Assembly (NCBI GenBank): GCA_947184155.2
Contig: CAMXCT020006759.1
Coordinates: 156,001 to 220,000, forward strand
From: Cladocopium goreaui
Taxonomy: Eukaryota > Sar > Dinophyceae > Suessiales > Symbiodiniaceae
DNA: 64,000 nt
Direction of reading: 5' to 3'
Below the pieces are notes generated by a model. That model saw only the letters and a program-made list of their open reading frames with translations. It made no database searches and was not told where the DNA came from. A program made the translations under genes and the position numbers. Positions 28,311-40,300 of the stretch are shown here, piece by piece; the first letter of the stretch is position 1; each line of letters begins with the position of its first letter.

Positions 28311-31300
28311 CTGGACCAGCTATGATTGGGGGGATCAACACCTATTGCCCTGTGGTAAACAAACATAGCTATTGAAAATGGCCATTTATAGTTGATTTAC
28401 CCATCAAAAACGGTGATTTTCCATAGTTATGTTAGTTTACCAGAGGGTATTGTTCATAAATGACTAGGTGTTTCTTCGCCATCAAAGATGGGGATGTCAC
28501 CAACAACAATGCGGAAAATTAAAGAATCAACAATGGATCTCCTGAATGTCAATTCATTTCATCCGTTATGGTCGTGATAGTCCACAATTCACCGAAGCGC
28601 AAATTGAATCAAACATGGGATTAAGCCATCAAATATGCGCTTTTAACAATCAACAATGAGGGATTCAATCAAGAACGACTGTATGTTCCAAGATAGACCT
28701 TAGTTCAGGGATTTAAGTATTGGGGAATTAAACCAACAGAGACTGTATGTTATTTGCAAACGGTTCTGTATGCGGGTGTCCTTCGATTTTTCTCCTGAAA
28801 ATCTTGGATTTGAGATCCAGGGGGTCATAATAAAGGTGACTCCCGATTGTGGAGTAACTACAGCAATGGGAAAGTAACAAATCAGCCGGTGTGCTAAGAC
28901 ATTGAAAGGTCTTCCAAGGGAACCCAATCATGGGAATAGGATCAAGAACAATACTGAACAAAAAAAGCTTAGCAAAATGAAGGTTTCATCATTTTAGATA
29001 AGGAAGTAATGACATCTGGATTTCGAACCACTGGGCACCCTAAAAAGATCCTAGGATTTTGGAGGTGATGGCTGGACATTCAGTCTCCCCTAGTCATATG
29101 GAAAATCATAGGTTTTGACCTATCACCATTTGGGTTCTGCACATCGGGTACTCCAAAATCCCATGGTTTTAGACCATCACTTCTCCCATAAATCGCCATC
29201 TGCAGGCCTCTCGATCGCAATGACCTCCTACAGCGCCAACCACTGTCACCTTGAGGGCTACACTCAGGGCCTGAAACTGGACCCAAAATCCGGAAAAAAA
29301 ATGGTTCAACAGACACTTCTTTGTTTGGCTTTGATTTCAGTTTTACACGGCGTGTTTTTTTAGCAGTATGGAACCCAAACCGCAGTGAGATTCTGATCCT
29401 GCCAAATAAGCTAGTCATCTCCAGACCAGAAGCTGTTTCAATCCCCTCACGCAGGTGCGTTCCCAAGTTTTTTATATGGACACACACACACACATCTATG
29501 TATATATATATACGTATGTATATGTATATATATATATGTGTGTGTGTGTGCGTGTACAGTATATAGTTATAATATAATACATATTATATAATATATAATA
29601 TATATTATAATATATAATATATAGTATATAATATATAATATACAATATATAATATATAATATATAATATATAATATATAATATATAATATATAGTATATA
29701 ATATAATATCTGAATATATAATATATAATATATAATATATAATATAATATATAATATAATATATAATATATAATATATAATATATAATATATAATATATA
29801 ATATATAATATATAATATATGATATATGAATATATGAATATATGAATATATAATAAATAATATATCAAATATAAAATAATATATAATATATCAAATATAA
29901 AATAATATATAATATAACATATAAATATATAATATAATATATATATAATATATAATATATAATATAATATATAATTTATGCACATACGCTTAGACAAAAG
30001 GTACATATGTACAGATTATGTTTACACCTACGGCGCATTGAGACAACTAGGCATTACATTGTAATATTGTATAGATAGCATGGCATGTGCTTGTCCGAAC
30101 CTGCAGGGATTTAACAGCTACTGGCCTCAGACCTGGTTTTCAGGTCTGGGGCTCTACATGATTTCCACCCAGTATGTGAAGCTATCTAAAATGTATCCAC
30201 TGGATTCCATTGGTATCTTATTGTTCTGCCACAACAAGACCTCCTAAATGCGATCTCAAGTGACCACCGTCAAGGTGTCGATCGCGTGCAGCAAATATGT
30301 GTTCAAACCTGGATGCAGCGACTGGGCCCCGAGTCTTCCCTGCCCTTCATCAACTTGGCTGAAAGACAAATTCGATGACATTCGTCATGTAATTTCTATG
30401 AATTCATGATATGGTCATGGAATCTCATGGATCAAAATCCAAGCACCCTAGTGAATATAGAAATAGTTGCTATAGCATGCTATAGCTGGATCTTCATCCC
30501 TATGGAAAATCATAGCTATTGACCCATCAAAATCCCATGATTTGAACTCATCAGCCATCACCGCTTCCGAAATCACCACGATTCAAGTCAAGTGGAATCA
30601 ATAGCCACATCATATGCATATCATATACACATTATCAATATAGAGTTTAATATTATTGCATCTCATCAATACTATCGCCAATAATATTAATTATTTCATC
30701 CCATGTGCTATCAATATCATTTACATATCTTAGATATACATATCATATAATATCATATCATATTGATTCATATCATATCAATTTTTACTATCAATATATA
30801 GTTTAATAGTATACATATCATATATATATACTGTCGCCAAGCAATATTGACGATTTCATTTCATATACCGTCAATATTAGACATATCAAATACCGCCAAG
30901 AAGCGACTGATCCAGCCGTCAATCTGAGAGGCCAAGGCTTCTTCGATGCCCAGCTCTTGATGCGAACTGGGCTGTTGCACCGCATCCACGCCTGAGAAAT
31001 ACTGAGAATGTTGGGGGTTAACCAACAAAAATGGGATAATAATTGGGGTATGAATATTAATGATATGTTAATGGGAATATTAATGGTAATATTAATGAGG
31101 ATAAATGGGATTAATATTAATTGGCTAATAGTTCTGATAATTATTGGGATATACCCTCCAGTAATCAAAGCTTGCTAGAAAATCCACCATTTATAGATAA
31201 TGTTCCCATGAATATCTCCATTTATAGGGGATTGTCAATTGCCATGTTTGATTACCAGAGGCTAGGTTAGAACTCCACTTGTCAAAAAGGTGAAACAGGG

Positions 31301-34300
31301 TTTGTCCAGTTCTCGGGGTGAAGAAGCCACAATTCCTGGGGTAAGCCTGCAAGTGTTGTGCGATGCATCAGTAGATTGGCTTACAAAAGGGAAATCCTCT
31401 ATGAAACCGTGGCTTTTCACATCAAATACATGGGTTTCCTGCAAAGTGTCCCATCGTCCAATTTCGGGAAAATAAAGATATGGGGATGTCAATAATAGTT
31501 ATACGATATATGAAACATGTAAAATCGGGATGTATGTATGTGAACAATTGAAAGTGTGACATGAAATGGGGAATGTAATACAGTGTGGATGGGTAAAATG
31601 GGATGGAAGACCCAACATTGGTCTTTCCATGTCTTTCCCCGCTAAACAAACATGGCAAGCAAATATCTAAATCTTCAACAGGGAAATCATCTACAATTCT
31701 GGATGATTCTCCATTTACAGCTTAGATTTTGACGCATTTGGAGATATTTGAGAGGTCTCCAATGGTGATGCGATGAACGTGAACGTGATTCCCTCAGTGC
31801 CCTGGGAACTGGACAGGAATAGGAGGCATCCGCAATAGAAACGCCCGAAAAGAACGCCTCAGAGAGGAGGATCTGTCGCAAGATCCTCTCAATCCCAGGG
31901 GTTTAAGGGAGAATCTGCAGGAAACCGTGAAACCCCAATACTTGGTGAGGAATACCAAGGTTTCCTGTAGACTCCAATGTAGATTTGACCTAGTGATCAC
32001 ATTCCATTGGTTTACATAGCAATCTTGTGAGGGACTTTGAAAGCCTGGATTGCTGGATTGCCTCGCAGATTTGGGTTGTCTGGGATGAAACATGAACAAA
32101 CTAAGACCAGGTTGGTCTGTACAGAGTGACCAAACAATTTCATCTAGCGTTGCAAAGTGACCCTGTTTAGGGTGCTATAGTTTGTACATAGTGTTTCCTT
32201 TTGGATAAATGTTCTTGCAAAGAGTTACGAGAGGCTTCCGAATTCCATCAGATTCTTTTGTGCCTGACGCTTGATGTTGACGCCACAACCATACTGGATT
32301 CGATTACTTTCGGTAGATACCTCACAAAGCAAAATTTATCTATATATATATATAATATGTACATAGATATCTTTATTATCTATAGATTTATCATGATTTA
32401 TCTATATATATAATACATTATAATACAATACACACATTTATGTCTTTAACCTTGCACACAGCCCGTTCAGGCCAGGGACGCACCCTTCACTTCGTCCGAG
32501 GTACAACGGCCAGAGTCACGAAGCGAAGAAGTCCGTTTTCCTTGGAACCAGACCTTGACAGCTGACATGGGTCATTAAATGTCCCCATTGAACATCACCC
32601 AACCATTATATAGGTATATGGTCTATAATGGCTACTATAAGGTGATGTCCAATATTCCCAAAATGGGACAGTTACCAACCCCTGGCTGATAGGTGCAGCT
32701 TTTGCTACGCAAGGGGTTTCACCCACAGAAAGAGAAGAAAGGGTGAAATCGGTGAAATTCCCAAAGTTCCAGTTGAAATAGATCATGTTTTGGCCGACAC
32801 CCCTCAGATCACCAATACTTTTCCTCAAGCATTGTCAAGCATCATAAATCTATGCCTATACCAGCGGAAAATATCTCAGCGAGTGACCCGTTAGTTTTCA
32901 GCCGTCCAAGGCTCAAAAGATAAATTCTTCGAAGTTGGTTGCAATCAGCAAGGAAATTAGGCGTCAGTGCCCAAGCTGAAATGGGGGTACCCCAAAATGG
33001 TTGGTTTATAATGGAAAATCCAATGAAAATGGATGATTTAGGGGTACCCCCCCATTTTAGGAAACCCCCATATGAATCCATATGAGGCGTTTTGCGCAGA
33101 TGTTTTTCAGCAAACCCCAGTTCCCTCTCATCACATTTGCCTTCATCCTTGAGGCTCCGTACACCATGACATCTCGACCTTCTGCACTGGCAATGCTCAC
33201 CACCGCCATTTGCGGAACCTAACATGGATGGCGAGCACTCAAACATGGCCATAACATGTTATACTATATATAGTAGTCTAGACTCGAGTCCCTCCATACG
33301 AAGCCAAAGGTTCAGAAGGAAAGTACATGTTCCACTCACAATGATTCACCTACCATTCGCTTGCTTTATCCAGAAAGCTATTCAAAAAATAATTCAGCTG
33401 CCGAGCAGATTTTCTCTTGGTGGGAGTCTCTCTTGGGGCCTACTGCCCACGCAATTTGCTATCCAAGAAAGTTCTCGGTTGTTTCTGTGTTGAAATGCCT
33501 TTCTTCATGTTTGATATGCTGTGGAATCCGAATCTGTTCCCATTCAAGTTGAGACAAAGCATATGAGTCCGAAAGATTTTGCGCATGGGGTCCAGAAAAG
33601 CACAGTTGTTTTCTTTCCATTAAGGAGATGTTAGGATGTGAAAAATCGGCCATCGTCCTTTTAGTTCTTTTTCGGGGGAAACAAAGCCGGCTCAGTACCT
33701 TTGGTCCGTGTGTCCCAAATGTCCCCAGGTTTTTTGCCATGTTTTTGCTGGTCAACAGTTCAACACCAAGCCCGTTTTGCTTGTGATATCCCCGTGTTTA
33801 GTTCCGATAGTAATCTGTGTATGTCTATGTCTATGTATAGAGGAAGAGAGGCAAAGACTTTGAGAACGATCCAAATAAATATCATCGCTTGCATGCCAAA
33901 TGTGTGTTGCTAGTGCCTAGTGGATGTTGCCTAGTCCTTATAGCCCGTTTCTGTTGGTGACTACCCATGCTGCATATCCCATTTGGTGAAAACAGCGCAT
34001 TTCTTGTTACTCTTGATACAGTATCATACAATATCCATTTCTATTGATGGAAAAAAACAGCTTCTTCTTGGCTGAATGAATCATAATTTGTTGTTGGTGT
34101 CTCAGAGTACTCTCCCATCTTTGATGGTGCCTCCATCTATAAATGGATGTAATGTATATATATATATATATGTGTATACCATCTGGTTATTTAACCTAGC
34201 CATGGAAAATCACCATTTTTAATAGGTAAACCATCTATAAATGGGCCATTTTCCATGGCTATGTTAAATAACCAGAGGGTATATATATATATATATACTT

Positions 34301-37300
34301 ATACATATATATATATGAATGTGTTTTTTTCCGGAGTTCCGGGGCGGCTTCCGACCTTGGCCAGGACGGTGGCAAACAAGTGCATCTCCGGGGAGGCGGC
34401 GGCACCTTCATACTCCTGAAAAAAAGCTGGGTGAGTTGGGCGATGTCAACCATCAGATGATATCAGATGTCAACCATCAAAAATTGGGGAACATGGATGA
34501 CTCATGGATGAAAATGATGGGATTTCAATGGATTTCCATGATTTTTCACGGAGAAAAAAATCGGAAATCCCTGTGATTTATATGGTTGTTTGGGAAACCC
34601 CCTTCGCCGAAGCGCTTCCAGCGAGTCCTGTAGATGATGCAGGCCAATCACAGCGAGCAGCACACGGCGTCGCCCCTCGCGCTGAGCGAACTGACCAGGC
34701 TTGGTGATGTCATAATTTCTTCACATGTATCTATGCATACATATGAAGATCTAATGTTGATGTATAGACTATAGGCATATAATTACAGATGTATAGTACC
34801 CCCAAAAAAAGATGGAACTTTCTGAATCTAAAGTAGTGACGAACAGTTTTTCTATCTTTTGGGCATTGCTATAGCAGCCTATATATATGTAAATTATGTA
34901 GTCGCAAACCATCGGCAAAGCGTCTGCTATAGCGCCTGCTTGTAGCCCAAATGCATCAGGTCATAGAGTGCATACGGCCAGCCAGGTGCGATCGCAATGA
35001 TGCAGAAGGACCAGCCCAGGGCTGGTAGGCCCAAGCCCACGATCCACAAACCCCAACCCAAGACACCCAGCAACCTCAGCTGGTCTGGTTCAAGAAAAAT
35101 ACATGTGACATGTGACGTGTATGTAATGTATATATATAATGGGGGTTGAAATTTCAGGGGGTGGGTTGGCCACCGCTTTTTGTAGCTATAAAGCCTTGTT
35201 CCAACCCACCCTACTACATAAATGGGTGCTTGAGGTCAAAAACAACCAAAAAAAACCCTACCAAAAGGAAGCACCCACCCCTTCTACAGCCCCTACTAAA
35301 AGACAATGTGATTTTAGGTGTCTATATAGATGTCTAAATGGCCCATTTTGTTGATGATTCTTAGAACGAGATTCCTTTTTGTAGTGAGCCCATTTTTCAT
35401 TGATTTTGGGTCTAAACATGCAAGAAAAAAACAAAAGGTAGTGAACCACCGGTGACCCCTGGGGATTGCTAGGATGAATCAGATCTGAATGAGTTTTTTT
35501 TCTTCGCGTGATTCGCGTGAGTCATAAGATGTGTTTTTTCAGATCCTGAGTTTGCGCTCGGACTGTCCCATGTCAATCGAACAAACCGACGTGTTGGTTC
35601 TTCCTTTATATTTCACACATAATTCTTCTAAAGAAAGTTGTCTTCAGCCTTGCTGGGTTTAAGTTTGGATTGCGCTAGCCGATCGAGTTCGAATTGGCAG
35701 GCCTTTTTGATCTTTTTGTTGGCGCATGTCACTGGCAAGCCCTGTAAACAGATTTGGGGCCTACCGTTGACATTCGGTAAACCAATGCCGAACCTGTACC
35801 AATAGAATCGGAACATCCGTTCATGACTTTCCCTGTAAATGGTTTCTTTGGGCATTTATTGTTTTTTTGGGGAACCCAAAAGGCATGGACTGTCAAATTC
35901 TCCGGATAAACCAGGATTTGAAAGGATGAAACGGTTTTCGCAAAGCGTTTTTTAATCTTTTTGTAGGATTGATGAAGGGGGTACCCTTTTTGTAGAGAGC
36001 CAGCCCGGGTTTGGGGTAACCATCCACTTCTGCAAGCCTGTGCCAAATCTTTCCGAATAGAACCGGGATATCCGTTGTTTATTTCCTTTATTCAATATCA
36101 GTAGTCAAATATCAGGTTGTCATTCCGATCCTGTAATACAAAATAAAGGGCACAACCCCATTCACACCAACAAAATAGATTTAAGCCCTCTGTAGCGCTT
36201 TTCTGCAACCCCCTTTCGGTCACAGCACTGAAATCAACAATGTCCTTCAACAAACAAAGCCCAAAAAAAGGCTACTGTGGGCACGGGCATGAATGCCTAC
36301 CAAATGCAAAACAAATTACAGCATTACAAAAATGAGCGCCCGAGCAAAATAGAACCATTTGACCCTTTTTTACTTGACCAACATGTCTGCTACAAAATGA
36401 GGGCTCTTGTGCTCATGGTTTTGCATGACCAAAAAACAATGTTCCCTGCAAAAGGACACCTGGTTTTTATAAGATTCAAAAGTTCTACAAAAACACAGCC
36501 CACCTACAAAAGCATGTGCACAAGGCTGGTTTGGGAATGCAATTTTCTTATTGAAATGCAGTTCGCAAGGGCCCTCAAGCACAGCCTTTTGGTAGTGGAA
36601 ATTTTGACGTCCATTATATATATATGTATAATAGGAATATCATTTCTATGGTGGAAAATATAAAACTTAGTTGAAACCACCAGAGAGTGTTCGGTTGAAA
36701 GAATGTGGGGTTGTGTGAGGGGTATACCCCCCAGTCATGGCAGTTTAAGTAGGGAAAAGAATGATGCATTAACCAGCAGATTTAGTAGTACCCTATCTTC
36801 AGACAAACCCACACCTGAGGTACCACACAAACCGCAGATTTGTCGATATGTGTCCATCATTTTATGTTCCATAGTTGACCCTCCAATTTTTGAGTAGAAT
36901 ACCTGACCTGACCCACCTGCAACCCAGCCACTCAACGATGTGGACCCGCTCTCCCAAGAAGGACAGCACCGGCTGCAGATATCGGAAGATCAATTTCGCC
37001 AACGAGCTGCCAGCCAAGAGGCAAATGATCACCTGCAACCCCCTGGGTCCACCTCGGAAACCCCAAATTTATTGCGCTCTTAATAGGCAAATTGCCATGA
37101 TAAACCACCACATTGAGTCACATTTGGGGGTAAAATATATACACTATATTCTCGGACACACCCGTGTGAAGATAAGATCGAAGGGAATAGATGTGTTAAT
37201 CTTGATTTTCCAGGTGGGGTTCGTCCAAAAACGGGATACAGTATCTCAGCACAGGATGCAATGGTGATCTCAACTCGATGAAATCGCAAGGCCCCGGTAA

Positions 37301-40300
37301 CTACCTATCCTGGGATACCTTAGAATATCCAGTTTGGGGATGATCAATAATGACTAGCCTTGGATACCCTTATTGATTTAAAAGATTTTAAAGTTATATC
37401 AGATTCATTCATTCGTTCGTTCGTTCGTTCATTCATGCCTTCATTCATTCATTCATTCATTCAGTCATTCAGTCATTCAGTCATTCATTTGTTCGTTCGT
37501 TCATTCATTCATTCATGAGATTATACAAGCATATATAAGTACTTAATTTCTGGCTGGTTTTCCATGATTTGTCCAGTCTATCGATTACCCTTCAACAAGG
37601 TGTATCCAGCAATTGACCCATTGTTGCTGGTCCAACATGGTTAAATCAAATCACCATTTTGGTTGGTCGATGACGCTGTACGGGTGATCTTTGGGAACAT
37701 CTGGTGATGTCTGGTAATCTATGGGGGCTCACTGGGAATCACCTTAAGACGAAAAAGAAAAATGTAAAAAGTAAAATTACCTTTGCCAACATATCCTGGA
37801 GAAGAAACAAAAAGTCGTCAATCAAGTATTCTCACGTAAGAAGTGGTTCTCAATGTGGTTTAAAGTTTTACTTGTAAATGTTTCCATGATATAAAGGAAC
37901 ATGATGAAAGTAAATATTTATGAGCACAGATTGGAAATGACATATGATCAAATATTATATATGATATAGAAGAAACTATTAAATACTGCACTTCCACAAA
38001 CGTGGTAAAACTGGGCCCCTATTTCCAACCTTTCTGTTTAAAAAATACTAAGTCTATGGTCCCCTGGGTGTAATATAATGGTTACTTCACTCTTCAAATC
38101 ACCTCTTTGGTTGCTCTACGAACCTAAAGAATTGCCGATTTGAATGGATGGAGCTACAAATCACCAGTTTGGTTGGTTAATGAAGCTGCGAAATCACCAG
38201 GCTGTTCAAGCTCTAAGATCCATCTCAACTTTCCACCGCGCCACCACAGGCCCACAAATCTGGGCGCAACTTCCGCAGATACGCTCAAAACATTTCTTGA
38301 AGAAGCGCGCCATGGCTGGTGCTTGGTGAAACAACGATTACTTTTGAACTACTTGATATGTTCCTGGTAGACAATGCATTGATTGGAATTCGGAAAACAA
38401 AACATGTGACCATCCCCCTATATGCATGGCAGGCTTGGAATGGTGCAGTTTGACAAATGCCAGTTTGCGAGAGAGGTAATCCAACCAGATTCTGATGCCA
38501 AACAGTCTGTATACATCTTTTTGCTGGTCTTTTTATGTCTTTTTACACTTCTTGAAACATGTTTCATATGCCTTTTTTTCTAACCCTGCAAAAGACAAAG
38601 CACGGTGTAAAAACTGCACTCTGACATGAGAAGTGTTCCTATGTATGAGCATTCTTGGTGCAGCCAGAATGCCAAGCAGCAACACAAGATCCGTGTCATC
38701 CCTAGTTGTTCAGAAGCAGTCATGAAACGGAATGCCTGAGGTCAAGTTTTCAAATTATGGATGTCCACGTCATTTCTTTCATACACATTCATATACTATA
38801 TTTTACCGCGCAAGTGCTGGAAGTCGTACAAAGCTCACGACAGTCGCTCCACTCTCTCAATGCAATGGCCGGGCCTATCATCAAGAGCTTCAACTTCTCT
38901 CCACGCTCGAAGACCAAGGAAAATTCCTGGCAGTGGGGCAACGTGCCCAGTGTCCAAATCTATTTGATGAAAAGCAGTGGACGAGCCTCAGCTTGCTGCT
39001 TTGGAGTCACCAAATTTCGTGTGAAAGTCTGCTGGCCACTTCTGCTCAACAACACTTCTCAGGTCATATTCGCGGTTCGGAGAGTAGCACATGTTTGGGC
39101 ACATTTCACAGCTACAGCTTTTCAGCATCCCACGCTCCCGCGTTCCGCGCCGGCCTTGCTCTGCGCGTTTGGATACTCAAAAGCACCCTCCGCAGTCACG
39201 GTGGCGCCCGTGCCTCGAGCAATCTGCGGTTCTGGCTCCGTGGCTACCTCTTAATGTGGTAAACCCAATGATAAACCTATCATTTGGGGATGATACTTAG
39301 GTTTATGATTGGGTTTACCACATCTGATCTTTTTGTGAACTGAAGTACTTTGAGGCTGGCATATTAAAAATATCTTTTGGGGGCTGGCATCTTTGAAATA
39401 TCTTTTGGTTTGTTCTTCACACTTATTCTTCAAGCACATCCGTGATAGGGGGTTATCGTGCCGCGTCAAATCGTTATTGCATCACCCAGAGAGGTTCTGG
39501 CTTGCTCAGCCTGGAAACATTGTGCAGGAATGGCATCTGCATGACATGTTTGAAGACTTCAGTACTTCTAGAGTCGGCTGAATGAGAATGAGATTCAGAA
39601 TTGACGAGTATCCAGCGAATGGTTCCATGTACGTCCAAATTTCTGCCATGCCTACTGTGACGAAAAAGTGATGAACATCCTGGAAACCGAATCTTCCAAC
39701 ACTAATTCTTTCCCGAAAACTTGGACGTTTCAAACCCAAACATGGCAACATTGTTCTACAGTATTTGTCTTAGAATTCATCAAGTGTTCCATACCCAAGC
39801 TGGATGTGCATTATGTGGGTTTGCCTATGACAAAAACCATCCCCCAAATCACAGTTTTTAGTATGGGTGGTACCAAAAAAAAACATCCCCAAATCGTAGG
39901 TTTATGGCATTGGGTTTCCCACATTACCCCCAAAGTATCCCAAAGTATCATTTGATTTTGAATCATGGTCGATTTTCCACTATCATTTGAATCATTCCCA
40001 CATGTCCCACATTACCCTCTGGTAAACATATAAAAAACCATTGAAAATAGTCATAGAAATAGTTGATTTACCCATGAAACACGGTGATTTTCCATCGTTT
40101 TTTGTATGTTTACCGGTACCCCGCATGGCCTACCGCCAAGGAGTCCAGGAAGGCCGCCTGGCCATAGAGAGCCAGTCATCCGTCATAAAGATCAGGTCAT
40201 AAAATATGTGTAATTGAAATGCATGTGTATATATATATATATGTGTGATTATATGTGTACATACATATATATACATATTTACATACATATATATATATTA

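Noticed and set aside
29605..30006. 133-codon Tyr/Ile frame
   Set aside because: Translation of an ATATAATAT satellite.
33354..33439. Histone H3 tail (TKRKSARQL)
   Set aside because: Only a short chance resemblance; the rest of the exon is unlike histones.
36277..36663. 128-codon plus-strand frame
   Set aside because: Codon use is flat, it lies in the CTACAAAA repeat field, and no splice context supports it.
38706..39262. Two overlapping plus-strand open frames of 176 and 182 codons
   Set aside because: They lack splice donors and mirror four minus-strand exons that have consensus splice sites and fit together in phase.
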